From Oryzisolibacter sp. LB2S (lineage in GTDB: Bacteria; Pseudomonadota; Gammaproteobacteria; Burkholderiales; Burkholderiaceae_C), in contig NZ_CP160388.1 of assembly GCF_040732315.1 (NCBI RefSeq), positions 1 to 64,000 of the forward strand: a stretch of 64,000 bases of DNA. Reading direction: 5' to 3'. Made by a program: the position numbers and the translations under genes. The notes under the pieces are model-generated. The model worked only from the letters and a program-made list of their open reading frames with translations, was not told the origin of the DNA and did no database searches. Below are positions 47,833 through 56,019 of the stretch, piece by piece (positions within the stretch are counted from its first letter, which is position 1; every line of letters begins with the position of its first letter).

Positions 47833-49086
47833 ATGGCACTCAACTGGGTCTGGACGGGTTTCTTCATCGTGGCCTTTGTCACCGCCGCGGCGCGCTGGCT
47901 GCTGGGCGAGGCGGGCATCTTCCAGGCCTTGCTCACAGCGCTGTTCGACGGCGCGCGTGCCGGCTTCGAGATCTCGCTGGGCCTGGCCGGCATCATGGCC
48001 CTGTGGCTGGGCCTGATGCGCGTGGGCGAGCGCGCGGGCATGGTGGAGCTGCTGGCGCGCGTCGCGGGCCCGCTCTTGCGCCGACTGTTTCCCGGCGTGC
48101 CCGACGGCCACCCGGCCCAGGGCGCGATGACGCTCAACATCAGCGCCAACCTGCTCGGGCTGGACAACGCCGCCACGCCCCTGGGCCTCAAGGCCATGCA
48201 GGAGCTGCAGACGCTCAACCGCGAACCTGTGGGAACGGCCAGCAACGCGCAGATCATGTTCGTGGTCATGAACACGGCCGGGCTCACGCTGATACCGACC
48301 TCGGTCATCGCCATACGCCAGAGCGTGGCCCTCAAGCAGGGCCTGGGCGCGGGCTTCAACGCGGCCGACATCTTTCTGCCCACGCTGCTGGTCACCTTTG
48401 CCTCGCTGCTCGCGGGCGTGATCGCCGTGGCCGTGGCACAGCGCCTGCCGCTGTGGCGCGCGCGTCTGCTGCTGCCGATCCTGGCCGTGGGCGGCCTGCT
48501 GGCGGCGGCCGTGGCGGCACTCGCGCGCCTGCCGGCCGAGCGCGCGGCGCAGATCGCGGGCAGCACGGGCGCGGCCGTGATCCTGGGCATCGTGGCGCTG
48601 TTTCTGCTGGCCGGCACCTGGCGCCGCGTGAATCTGTACGACGCCTTCATCGACGGCGCCAAGGAGGGCTTTGGCGTGGCCGTGCAGATCATTCCCTACC
48701 TCATCGCCATCCTGGCCGCCATCGGCGTGTTCCGCGCCGCGGGCTGCATGGACGCGCTGCTCTCGGCCATAGGCGCGGGCGTGGCGGCGCTGGGCTGGAA
48801 CACCGACTTTCTGCCGGCCCTGCCCGTGGGGCTGATGAAGGTGCTCTCGGGCGCGGGCGCGCGCGGGCTGATGATCGACGTGCTGCAGACGCATGGCGTG
48901 GACTCCTTCGTCGGGCGCCTCGCGGCCATCATCCAGGGCTCGACCGAGACCACCTTCTACGTGCTGGCCGTGTACTTCGGCAGCGTGGGCGTCAAGCACC
49001 ACCGCCACGCCCTGGTCTGCGCGCTGCTGGCCGACGCCGTGGGGCTGGTTGCCGCCATCGGCGTGGGCTACGCCATGTTGCGCTGA
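47833..49086 (+). CDS. SpmA-SpmB fused nucleoside-recognition-domain membrane protein
   Basis: 417 residues. The N-terminal half resembles SpmA (GEAGIFQALLTALFDGARAG, TLNISANLLGLDNAATPLGL) and the C-terminal half SpmB (KEGFGVAVQIIPYLIAILAA, GSTETTFYVLAVYFGSVGVK). In spore formers these are two spore-maturation proteins; here they are fused in a non-spore-former, as in many proteobacteria, probably as a transporter. Divergent from the response regulator by 55 bases. Confidence 0.9.
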   Translation: MALNWVWTGFFIVAFVTAAARWLLGEAGIFQALLTALFDGARAGFEISLGLAGIMALWLGLMRVGERAGMVELLARVAGPLLRRLFPGVPDGHPAQGAMTLNISANLLGLDNAATPLGLKAMQELQTLNREPVGTASNAQIMFVVMNTAGLTLIPTSVIAIRQSVALKQGLGAGFNAADIFLPTLLVTFASLLAGVIAVAVAQRLPLWRARLLLPILAVGGLLAAAVAALARLPAERAAQIAGSTGAAVILGIVALFLLAGTWRRVNLYDAFIDGAKEGFGVAVQIIPYLIAILAAIGVFRAAGCMDALLSAIGAGVAALGWNTDFLPALPVGLMKVLSGAGARGLMIDVLQTHGVDSFVGRLAAIIQGSTETTFYVLAVYFGSVGVKHHRHALVCALLADAVGLVAAIGVGYAMLR

Positions 49087-49251
49087 CCTCTCCGGGCCCA
49101 TCCGGGCGCTTTTGATCGGCCGCCGTCCCACCCGCCATCCTCCCTGCGCAGGCGGTCCCCCTGATCCACTGAATCTGCAACCGCCCCGTCCTGCACGGGC
49201 AGGGCGCGGCGTATCCGCCCATGTGCTCCGGCCGGGCCTGCGCCACTACCG

Positions 49252-49477
49252 GTTGTTCATCAATACTGTTATTTCAAAATAGTCGTAGTAGTAGAGGCCG
49301 CCCCTCGCTGTGGACAAGCCCTGTTTTTGCTTGCAAATCAACCGGTTGAGCGCGGCCAAAGCATGGGGAGCGAAAGCTGCGCCCGCTGCACCCGAAATGG
49401 GGACAAGCGGGGCGGCGGGCGCCGGTCTGTGGACAACTGCCCGGTTGTGCCGGAACACTCCGCAGACTTGTCCACAG
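49252..49477 (+). promoter_or_regulatory. Origin-like DnaA-box module 2
   Basis: Same layout as 40051-40277: AT-rich stretch (49254-49280), TAG triplets (49286-49294), GC-rich spacer, TGTGGACAA at 49309-49317 and 49428-49436, and inverted TTGTCCACA at 49468-49476. From the TAG triplets on, it aligns to module 1 without gaps at an offset of exactly 9,200 bases. The first 40 bases and the boxes are conserved while the intervening sequence is about half identical. A further near-box GGGGACAAG lies at 49399. Confidence 0.6.
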
Positions 49478-49510
49478 CCCACCTGTCATGGGGGAAATAA
49501 CAGGTCAAAA

Positions 49511-49553
49511 CCGCCTCCAGCGCTTTGTGGGTAAGCGCAAGCAGCTATCGTTT
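49511..49553 (+). repeat. Dispersed hairpin-plus-CAGCTAT repeat, copy 6
   Basis: Arms GCGCTT and AAGCGC around TGTGGGT, then AAGCAGCTATCGTTTG. Upstream of the DUF3297 gene, tail pointing to it. Confidence 0.75.
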
Positions 49554-49640
49554 GAATAGTGAAAGTGGGAAGCTGGGCGGCACCCCGCCACGGATGCGGG
49601 ACAATGCGGCCCCTGCCGTTTTCTTGCGAGATTTCCTGCC

Positions 49641-49892
49641 GTGACCGATTCCGCCAAACTCCCCCTGCCCGACCGCCTCGCCGTTGATCCGCGCAGCCCG
49701 CACCATGTGGCGGCGGTGTTTCAGCAGGAGGGCGACATCGGCATACGCTTCAACGGCCGCGAGCGCTTCGACGTCGAGGAGTACTGCATCAGCGAGGGCT
49801 GGATCAAGGTGCCCGCGGGCAAGACCGTGGACCGGCGCGGCCGGCCGCTGCTCATCACGCTCAAGGGGAGCGTGGAGGTGTTCTACAAGTAG
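49641..49892 (+). CDS. DUF3297 family protein
   Basis: 83 residues from a GTG start (MTDSAKLPLPDRLAVDPRSP). The small conserved core is GIRFNGRERFDVEEYCISEG followed by WIKVPAGKTVDRRGRPLLIT. It matches DUF3297, a short beta-rich protein of unknown function common in proteobacteria. It ends 18 bases before the convergent acyl-CoA dehydrogenase gene. Confidence 0.85.
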   Translation: MTDSAKLPLPDRLAVDPRSPHHVAAVFQQEGDIGIRFNGRERFDVEEYCISEGWIKVPAGKTVDRRGRPLLITLKGSVEVFYK

Positions 49893-49910
49893 CAGGCCGT
49901 CAGCGCCTGT

Positions 49911-51086
49911 TCAGCGCCCGAGCAGCGAGCGCGCCACGAGCTCCTTCATGATCTCGGAGGTGCCGCCGTAGATGCGCAGCACGCGCGCGTCGGTCCAGAA
50001 GCGCGCGATCGGGTATTCGGCCATGTAGCCGTAGCCGCCGAAGAGCTGCAGGCAGGCGTCGGCCACGCGGCCGAACATCTCGCTCGCGTGCAGCTTGATG
50101 GCGCTGGCCGCCTCGGGGGTGAGCAGGCCCTGGGCACAGGCGGCGATGCCGGCGTTCACGAAGGCCTCGGCCGCGGCGATGTCGGCCGCGCATTGCGCGA
50201 GCGCAAAGCGCGTGTTCTGGAACTGCGCCACGGGCTGGCCGAAGGCCTGGCGCTCCTGCACATAGCGCACGGTGGCGTCGAGCGCGCCGCGCGCGCCATG
50301 CACGGCCTGCACGCCGATGATGAGGCGCTCGCGCGGCAGCTCGCGCATCATCTGCACAAAGCCCTGGCCCTCCACGCCACCGAGCAGCGCATCGAGCGGC
50401 ACGACCATGTCCTCGAAGAACAGCTCGGAGGTGTCGCCCGCATGCTGGCCTATCTTCTCGAGGTTCTGCCCGCGAGAGAAGCCGGGCGTGCGGGTGTCGA
50501 CGAGGAACAGGCTCACGCCCTTGGCGCCCGCGGCCGGGTCGGTCTTGGCGGCGAGCACCAGCAGATCGCAATGCTGGCCGTTGCTGATGAAGATCTTGCT
50601 GCCGTTGATGACGTAGCCATCGCCCTCGCGCCGGGCCGTGGTGCGCAGGGCCTTGAGGTCGCTGCCCGCGCCGGGCTCGGTCATGCCGATGGCGGCCACC
50701 GCCTCGCCGCTGCACATGCGTGGCAGCCAATGCTGGCGCTGGGCCTCGGTGCCGCAATGCAGCAGGTAGGGCGGGACGATGTCGTTGTGCACCTGCAGCC
50801 CGCCGACGAAGCCGCCATAGCCGCGGCGCGAGAGCACCTGCACCACGGCAAACGAAAAGCGCACGCCCGCGCCCGGGCCGCCAAATCCTTCGGGCACGTC
50901 GGCGCACAGATAGCCCTGCGCGCCCATCTTGCGAAACAGCTCGCGCTCGACGATGCCGGCCTTCTCCCAGTCGCGGTAATGCGGCTCGATCTCGGTGTCG
51001 CAGAAGCGCTCCAGGGATGCGGTGAACAGGTCGAGCTCGGCCTGCTCGTCGGCGCTGAGAAAGGTGTTGGGCAGCATGGTGTTCAT
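49911..51086 (-). CDS. Acyl-CoA dehydrogenase
   Basis: 391 residues from 51086 (MNTMLPNTFLSADEQAELDL). FAD-dependent first step of beta-oxidation. Signatures: AIGMTEPGAGSDLKALRTTA, NGSKIFISNGQ, RERLIIGVQAVHGARGALD, QLFGGYGYMAEYPIAR and RIYGGTSEIMKELVAR, which carries the catalytic Glu position. Its start overlaps the thiolase stop by four bases. Last gene of the minus-strand acid-degradation cluster. Confidence 0.93.
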   Translation of the reverse strand: MNTMLPNTFLSADEQAELDLFTASLERFCDTEIEPHYRDWEKAGIVERELFRKMGAQGYLCADVPEGFGGPGAGVRFSFAVVQVLSRRGYGGFVGGLQVHNDIVPPYLLHCGTEAQRQHWLPRMCSGEAVAAIGMTEPGAGSDLKALRTTARREGDGYVINGSKIFISNGQHCDLLVLAAKTDPAAGAKGVSLFLVDTRTPGFSRGQNLEKIGQHAGDTSELFFEDMVVPLDALLGGVEGQGFVQMMRELPRERLIIGVQAVHGARGALDATVRYVQERQAFGQPVAQFQNTRFALAQCAADIAAAEAFVNAGIAACAQGLLTPEAASAIKLHASEMFGRVADACLQLFGGYGYMAEYPIARFWTDARVLRIYGGTSEIMKELVARSLLGR

Positions 51087-52270
51087 ACCCTCTCGAAAAT
51101 GGCCGCAATGCCCTGGCCGCCGCCTATGCACATGGTCACGAGGGCGTAGCGCCCGCCCGTGCGGTGCAGCTCGGCAATGGCCTTGGTGGTGATGATGGCG
51201 CCCGTGGCGCCCACGGGGTGGCCGAGCGAGATGCCCGAGCCGTTGGGGTTGACGCGGGCCGGGTCCAGGTCGAGCTGCTGCATGACGGCGCAGGCCTGGG
51301 CGGCGAAGGCCTCGTTGGCCTCGATCACGTCCATGTCCTGCGCCTTGAGGCCAGTGCGCGCCAGCACCTTTTGCGTTGCGGGCACGGGGCCTATACCCAT
51401 GTAGGCTGGCTCCACGCCCGCATGCGCGTAGCCCACGAGGCGCGCCAGCGGTGTGACGCCCAGCGCGGCCAGGCGGTCGCCCGCGACCAGGGTCATGGCG
51501 GCCGCGCCGTCGTTGATGCCCGAGGCGTTGCCCGCGGTGACGGTGCCGCCTTCCTTTCTGAACGCGGGCTTCATGCCCGCGAGCTGCTCGAGCGTGGTGC
51601 CCGCGCGCACATGCTCGTCGGTGTCGAACAGCACCGTGCCCTTGCGCGTGGCGATCTCCACGGGGGTGATCTGCTCCTTGAAGTACCCGGCAGCGATGGC
51701 GGCGGCGGCGCGGCGCTGGCTTTCCAGCGCCAGGCTGTCCTGCATCTCGCGGCTGATGCCGTAGCGCTCGGCCACGTTCTCGGCCGTGATGCCCATGTGC
51801 ATCTTCTGCCAGGGGTCGTGAAGAATGCCGAGCATGTAGTCGATGCTCTTGCTGTCGCCCATGCGCTGTCCCCAGCGCGCGCCCTGGTCGAAGTAGGGGC
51901 CGCGGCTCATGCTCTCGCTGCCGCCGGCCACGGCCACGTCGCAGTCGCCGTAGCCAATGGCCTGGGCGGCGCTGATGATGGCCTGCAGGCCCGAGCCGCA
52001 CAGGCGGTTGACGTTCATGGCAGGCGTGTCGATGGCGCAGCCCGCGTCGATGGCGGCCACGCGCGCGAGGTAGGCGTCGCGCGTGTCGGTGGGGATGACG
52101 TTGCCCATGACCACATGGCCCACGGCGTCGGGCGCGAGGCCCGAGCGCGCGATGGCGGCCCTGACCACGGTGGTGGCGAGCTGGCTGTTGGGCATGTCCT
52201 TCAAGCTGCCGCCAAAGCTGCCGATGGCGGTGCGGGCGGTGCTGACGATGAAGATGTCTCGTGTGGTCAT
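51083..52270 (-). CDS. Acetyl-CoA acetyltransferase (thiolase)
   Basis: 395 residues from 52270 (MTTRDIFIVSTARTAIGSFG). Active-site Cys in NVNRLCGSGLQAI, His in GSGISLGHPVGATGA and the C-terminal Cys in VTMCIGGGQGIA. Cleaves beta-ketoacyl-CoA or condenses two acetyl-CoA. It lies four bases after the enoyl-CoA hydratase stop and overlaps the dehydrogenase start. Confidence 0.94.
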   Translation of the reverse strand: MTTRDIFIVSTARTAIGSFGGSLKDMPNSQLATTVVRAAIARSGLAPDAVGHVVMGNVIPTDTRDAYLARVAAIDAGCAIDTPAMNVNRLCGSGLQAIISAAQAIGYGDCDVAVAGGSESMSRGPYFDQGARWGQRMGDSKSIDYMLGILHDPWQKMHMGITAENVAERYGISREMQDSLALESQRRAAAAIAAGYFKEQITPVEIATRKGTVLFDTDEHVRAGTTLEQLAGMKPAFRKEGGTVTAGNASGINDGAAAMTLVAGDRLAALGVTPLARLVGYAHAGVEPAYMGIGPVPATQKVLARTGLKAQDMDVIEANEAFAAQACAVMQQLDLDPARVNPNGSGISLGHPVGATGAIITTKAIAELHRTGGRYALVTMCIGGGQGIAAIFERV

Positions 52271-52274
52271 GGGG

Positions 52275-53054
52275 TTACCTTCCATTGAACTGCGGTTTGC
52301 GCTTGGCGAGGAAGGCGTCTATGCCGCCCTTCATGTCGGCCGTCTGCGCGCAGGCCTCGAAGGAGCGGGCCTCGGCCTGCAGCTGCGCGGCCAGGTCGTT
52401 GTCCAGCCCCGCGCGCAGCAGGCGGCGCATGTGGCCGTAGGCGATGGTGGGGCCGGCGGCCAGGCGCTCGGCAAAGGCCTGGGCCGCGGCCTCGAGCTCG
52501 GCGGCGGGCAGCACGCGGTTGACCAGGCCCAGGCGCAGCGCCTCGTCGGCGCCGAAGGTCTCGCCGAGCATGGCGATCTCCAGCGCGCGGCGCAGGCCCA
52601 CGAGGCGCGGCAGCGCCCAGCTCGCGCCCACGTCGCAGCTGGTGCCGAGGTTGATGTAGGCGAGGTTGAACTTCGTGCCCTCGGCCGCGAGCACGAAGTC
52701 GCACATCAGCATCAGCGACAGGCCCGCGCCCGCGGCCGCGCCATGCACCTGGGCGATGACCGGGGCGTCGAGGTTCTGCAGCAGCAGCAGGGCCTCGTTG
52801 AGCGGGCCGAGCAGGGCGCGCGCGCCCTGCACCGGGTCGGCCGCGAGCAGGGCCAGGTCGCCACCTGCGACGAAGGCGCGGCCCGCGCCCTTGAGCAGCA
52901 CGGCGCGCACGCTGGCGTCACCGGCGATGTCTTGCACGGCCGCGAGCAGCGCCCGGGCCGTGGCCACGTCGAGCGCGTTCATGGCCTCGGGGCGGTTGAA
53001 CTGCAGCGTGACGATGGCGCCCTGGCGGGTGATGAGCAATGGGGTGGTGGTCAT
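52275..53054 (-). CDS. Enoyl-CoA hydratase/isomerase family protein
   Basis: 259 residues. Crotonase fold: FNRPEAMNALDVA, the oxyanion-hole segment GAGRAFVAGGDLA, and AQVHGAAAGAGLSLMLMCDF. The position of the second hydratase Glu falls in NLAYINLGTSCDVGASWALP and lacks a clear catalytic acid, so isomerase or another crotonase activity is possible. Part of the beta-oxidation cluster. Confidence 0.85.
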   Translation of the reverse strand: MTTTPLLITRQGAIVTLQFNRPEAMNALDVATARALLAAVQDIAGDASVRAVLLKGAGRAFVAGGDLALLAADPVQGARALLGPLNEALLLLQNLDAPVIAQVHGAAAGAGLSLMLMCDFVLAAEGTKFNLAYINLGTSCDVGASWALPRLVGLRRALEIAMLGETFGADEALRLGLVNRVLPAAELEAAAQAFAERLAAGPTIAYGHMRRLLRAGLDNDLAAQLQAEARSFEACAQTADMKGGIDAFLAKRKPQFNGR

Positions 53055-53070
53055 GTGATTACTCTCGATT

Positions 53071-53110
53071 CAATAGCTGGTTGCGCTTGATGGGCGGGCG
53101 CTGAAGGCTT
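53071..53110 (-). repeat. Dispersed hairpin-plus-CAGCTAT repeat, copy 7
   Basis: Upstream of the enoyl-CoA hydratase gene. Read on the minus strand: CAGCGCCCGCCCATCAAGCG, then CAACCAGCTATTGAA, 16 bases before the start codon. The tail points to that gene. Confidence 0.75.
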
Positions 53111-53150
53111 GTTTCATGCTTGTTTTTGGATGAACCTCTGCAAGTCTGCC

Positions 53151-53232
53151 GTCATCCCCGCGCAGGCGGGGATCCAGCGACCGGCTGCGCCCCGGAGGCA
53201 GGCATGGATTCCCGCCTTCGCGGGAATGACGG
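53151..53232. repeat. Inverted pair of GTCATCCCCGCG-type repeats
   Basis: GTCATCCCCGCGCAGGCGGG at 53151 and, inverted, CCCGCCTTCGCGGGAATGAC ending at 53231. The same unit recurs at 61187-61213. This is a common extragenic palindrome in many proteobacteria. It lies between the acyl-CoA synthetase and hydratase genes. Confidence 0.8.
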
Positions 53233-53240
53233 GTGCCGTC

Positions 53241-55049
53241 TCATGCATACAAGGCCTCGATCTCCGCCGCATAGGTCTTGTAGATGCTCGAGCGCCGCAC
53301 CTTCATGGTGGCCGTGACCTCGCCGTCGTCGTGGTCCAGCTCCTTGGTGAGCAGGTGGAATTTGCGGATCTGCGCCACCTGGGCGAGCCTGGCGTTGCCC
53401 GCAGCGATCTCCTCGTCGATGAGGCGGCGCACCTCGGGCGTCTCGACCAGCGAGCGGAAATGCGTGAACGCGATGCGCCGCGCCTCGGCCCATTTGCCCA
53501 CGGTCTCGTAGTCGATCATGACCAGGGCCGCAACGTACTTGCGCGCCTCGGCCACGATGACGCATTCCTTGATGAAGGGGCTGGCCTTCATGGTGTTCTC
53601 GATCTCCGACGGCGTGAGGTTCTTGCCGCCGGCGGTGATCATGATGTCCTTCAAGCGGTCGACGATCTTGATCTGACCTTGCTCCTCGCGCACCACGTCG
53701 CCCGTGTGCAGCCAGCCGTCCACAATGCTTTGCGCCGTGGCCTCGGGGTTCTTGTAGTAGCCCGCGAACACCATGTCGCCGCGCAGCTGCAGCTCGCCCG
53801 TGTCGGCAATGCGGTGCTGCACGCCCTGGGTGACCGGGCCCACGGTGCCCACGGTGACCCGGTCGAGGTCCTGGCCCGTGACCATGCCGGTGGATTCGGT
53901 CAGCCCATAGACCTCGATGAGCGGCACGCCGATGGTGCGGAAAAAGCGCACCACGTCGGGCGCAATGGGCGCCGCGCCCGTCAGCGCCACCTTGGCCTCG
54001 CGCAGGCCTATGAAGTTCTGCAGTGCGCGCAGCACCAGCCAGTAGTACGCGCCGTAGCGCAGGCGCTCGGCCAGGCTCCATTGGCCGCGCGGCTTTTCCG
54101 CCAGCGGCGCGCAGGCGGCCAGGGCGCGCTCGTACAGGCGGCGGCGCAGCGCGCCGGTTTCCTGCATCTTGATGCTGATGGACGAGTGCAGCTTTTCCCA
54201 GATGCGCGGCACGCCCAGGAACATGCTGGGCGCGACCTCGCGCAGGTCTTCCTGCACGGTGCGTATCGACTCGCCGAAGTTGACGGTGGAGCCCAGGTAG
54301 AGCGGCACAAAGGTGGTGAGCATCTGCTCGGCCACATGGCACAGCGGCAGATAGGACAGATGCGAGGTGCCCGCGGCGAGCCGCAGGCGCTCGACGATGC
54401 CGGGCGTGACGCCGCGCATGTTGCGCCAGGAGATCATCGCGCCCTTGGGCTTGCCCGTGGAGCCCGAGGTGTAGATCATGAGACCGATGTCGTCCAGCGT
54501 TTGCTGCGCCAGCAGCGCGTCTATGCGCGTCTGGCTGTGCGCCTTGCGGCCCATGTGCTCGACCTCGTCGAACGTGGCGATCAGGGCGCGCTGCGCGGGC
54601 GTGAAGCTGCGCAGGCCCTTGGTTTCCATGACGATGATTTTTTTGAGCAGCGGCAACTGGTCGAGCGCGTCCAGCACCTTGTCGGTCTGCTCCTGATCCT
54701 CACAGACCATGATGGAGATGTCGGCGTGGCCCACGACATAGGCCACCTCGGGGCTGGGGCTGGTGGGGTAGACGCCCACGGTGATGCCGCCCACCAGGCC
54801 CGCGCCCATCTGCGCCAGCACCCATTCGATGCGGTTTTCGGCAATCACGCCCACATGGCCGCCGGGCTCAAGGCCCAGCTCCAGCAGGCCCTGGCCGAAA
54901 TGCGCGGCGCGTTCGTAGTACTGGGCCCAGGTGAAGGGCTTCCAGATGCCGAAGTCCTTTTGCCTTATGGCGATGCGCTGGCCGTCCTGCAGCGCGCGCC
55001 GGCGCAGCATCTGGGGCAGGGTGAGTTCGGGGAGATTCATGACAGCCAT
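53241..55049 (-). CDS. Long-chain-type acyl-CoA synthetase (AMP-forming)
   Basis: 602 residues; a second start at 55040 (MNLPELTLPQML) is equally likely. The adenylation motif is YTSGSTGKPKGAMISW, then GAAPIAPDVVRFF, VYGLTESTGM, LHTGDVVREEQGQIKIVDRL with KDIMITAGGKNLTPSEIEN, and a C-terminal lysine region. It activates a fatty or aromatic acid to its CoA thioester. The start overlaps the end of livF, so import and activation are coupled. Confidence 0.93.
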   Translation of the reverse strand: MAVMNLPELTLPQMLRRRALQDGQRIAIRQKDFGIWKPFTWAQYYERAAHFGQGLLELGLEPGGHVGVIAENRIEWVLAQMGAGLVGGITVGVYPTSPSPEVAYVVGHADISIMVCEDQEQTDKVLDALDQLPLLKKIIVMETKGLRSFTPAQRALIATFDEVEHMGRKAHSQTRIDALLAQQTLDDIGLMIYTSGSTGKPKGAMISWRNMRGVTPGIVERLRLAAGTSHLSYLPLCHVAEQMLTTFVPLYLGSTVNFGESIRTVQEDLREVAPSMFLGVPRIWEKLHSSISIKMQETGALRRRLYERALAACAPLAEKPRGQWSLAERLRYGAYYWLVLRALQNFIGLREAKVALTGAAPIAPDVVRFFRTIGVPLIEVYGLTESTGMVTGQDLDRVTVGTVGPVTQGVQHRIADTGELQLRGDMVFAGYYKNPEATAQSIVDGWLHTGDVVREEQGQIKIVDRLKDIMITAGGKNLTPSEIENTMKASPFIKECVIVAEARKYVAALVMIDYETVGKWAEARRIAFTHFRSLVETPEVRRLIDEEIAAGNARLAQVAQIRKFHLLTKELDHDDGEVTATMKVRRSSIYKTYAAEIEALYA

Positions 55050-55858
55050 CTCTTGCGCCGCTTGTAATGCTTGATCTCTTTGAAGCTCTTGGCCTCGCCG
55101 CTGCTGCCCATGCCAAGGTAGAACTCGCGCACGTCGGGGTCGCTGGCCAGGCGCTCTGCCGTTCCGTCGATGACGATCTTGCCGCTTTCCATGATGTAGC
55201 CGCTGTGCGCCACGGCCAGGGCCACGGTGGCGTTCTGCTCCACGAGCAGCATGCTGGTAGCGCGTTCGGCATTGATGCGCGCGATGATGGCGAAGATGTC
55301 CTCGGTGAGTTTGGGCGAGAGGCCCAGCGAGGGCTCGTCGAGCAGCATCAGCTCAGGTCTCGCGATGAGCGCGCGGCCAATCGCGAGCATCTGCTGCTCG
55401 CCGCCCGACAGGTAGCCGGCCAGGCCCTTGCGGCGCTCGTGCAGGCGCGGAAAGTATTCGTAGACCAGGTCGAAGTCGGGCTTGTCCGCGTTGCTGCGCC
55501 CGGTGAGCGCGTAGCTTGCGGCGACGAGGTTTTCCTCTATCGTCAGGTCCTCGAAGATGCGCCGCCCCTCCATCACATGCGACAGCCCGCGGCGCACGAG
55601 CTGCTGGGGCGCCACGGCAGCGATGTCCTGCCCCGCAAAGCGGATGCTGCCCGAGGCGAGCAGGCCGTTCTCCAGCGGCAGCAGGTTCGATATGGCCTTG
55701 AGCGTGGTGCTCTTGCCCGCGCCGTTGCTGCCCAGGAGCGCCACGATCTGCCCGCGCGGCACAGAGAGCGACAGCCCGCGCAGGGCCTGCACGGCCTTGT
55801 TGTAGATGACCTCGATGTTGTTGACCTCGAGGACGTTGGTGGAGGCCTGCTGGGTCAT
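55037..55858 (-). CDS. livF: Branched-chain-type ABC transporter ATPase LivF
   Basis: 273 residues. Walker A LLGSNGAGKSTTLKAIS, signature YLSGGEQQMLAIGRAL, Walker B LMLLDEPSLGLSP and switch His replaced as usual in LivF-like proteins (LLVEQNA). A basic C-terminal tail (HYKRRKRWLS) is unusual. It energises import with LivG, LivH and LivM. Confidence 0.93.
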   Translation of the reverse strand: MTQQASTNVLEVNNIEVIYNKAVQALRGLSLSVPRGQIVALLGSNGAGKSTTLKAISNLLPLENGLLASGSIRFAGQDIAAVAPQQLVRRGLSHVMEGRRIFEDLTIEENLVAASYALTGRSNADKPDFDLVYEYFPRLHERRKGLAGYLSGGEQQMLAIGRALIARPELMLLDEPSLGLSPKLTEDIFAIIARINAERATSMLLVEQNATVALAVAHSGYIMESGKIVIDGTAERLASDPDVREFYLGMGSSGEAKSFKEIKHYKRRKRWLS

Positions 55859-55952
55859 GTCACTGGTTCATGGTGCTGTGTATGGGGCATGTGCGATGAA
55901 ACTGGCGCAACCCAGGTCAGGGCCACCGCGCAAGGGCCGCCCCGCCGCGCTG

Positions 55953-56009
55953 GTGGCGTCCCCCTTCCCACGCGCAGCGTGAGAGAAGGGGGAAGGCGCG
56001 AAGCGCCAC
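55953..56009. repeat. GC-rich composite hairpin between livK and livF
   Basis: Nested arms: GTGGCG (55953-55958) with CGCCAC (56004-56009), and CCCCCTTC (55960-55967) with GAAGGGGG (55985-55992). It may weaken read-through from livK to livF or be a dispersed Comamonadaceae-type repeat. Confidence 0.55.
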
Positions 56010-56019
56010 AGGGGGTTGT

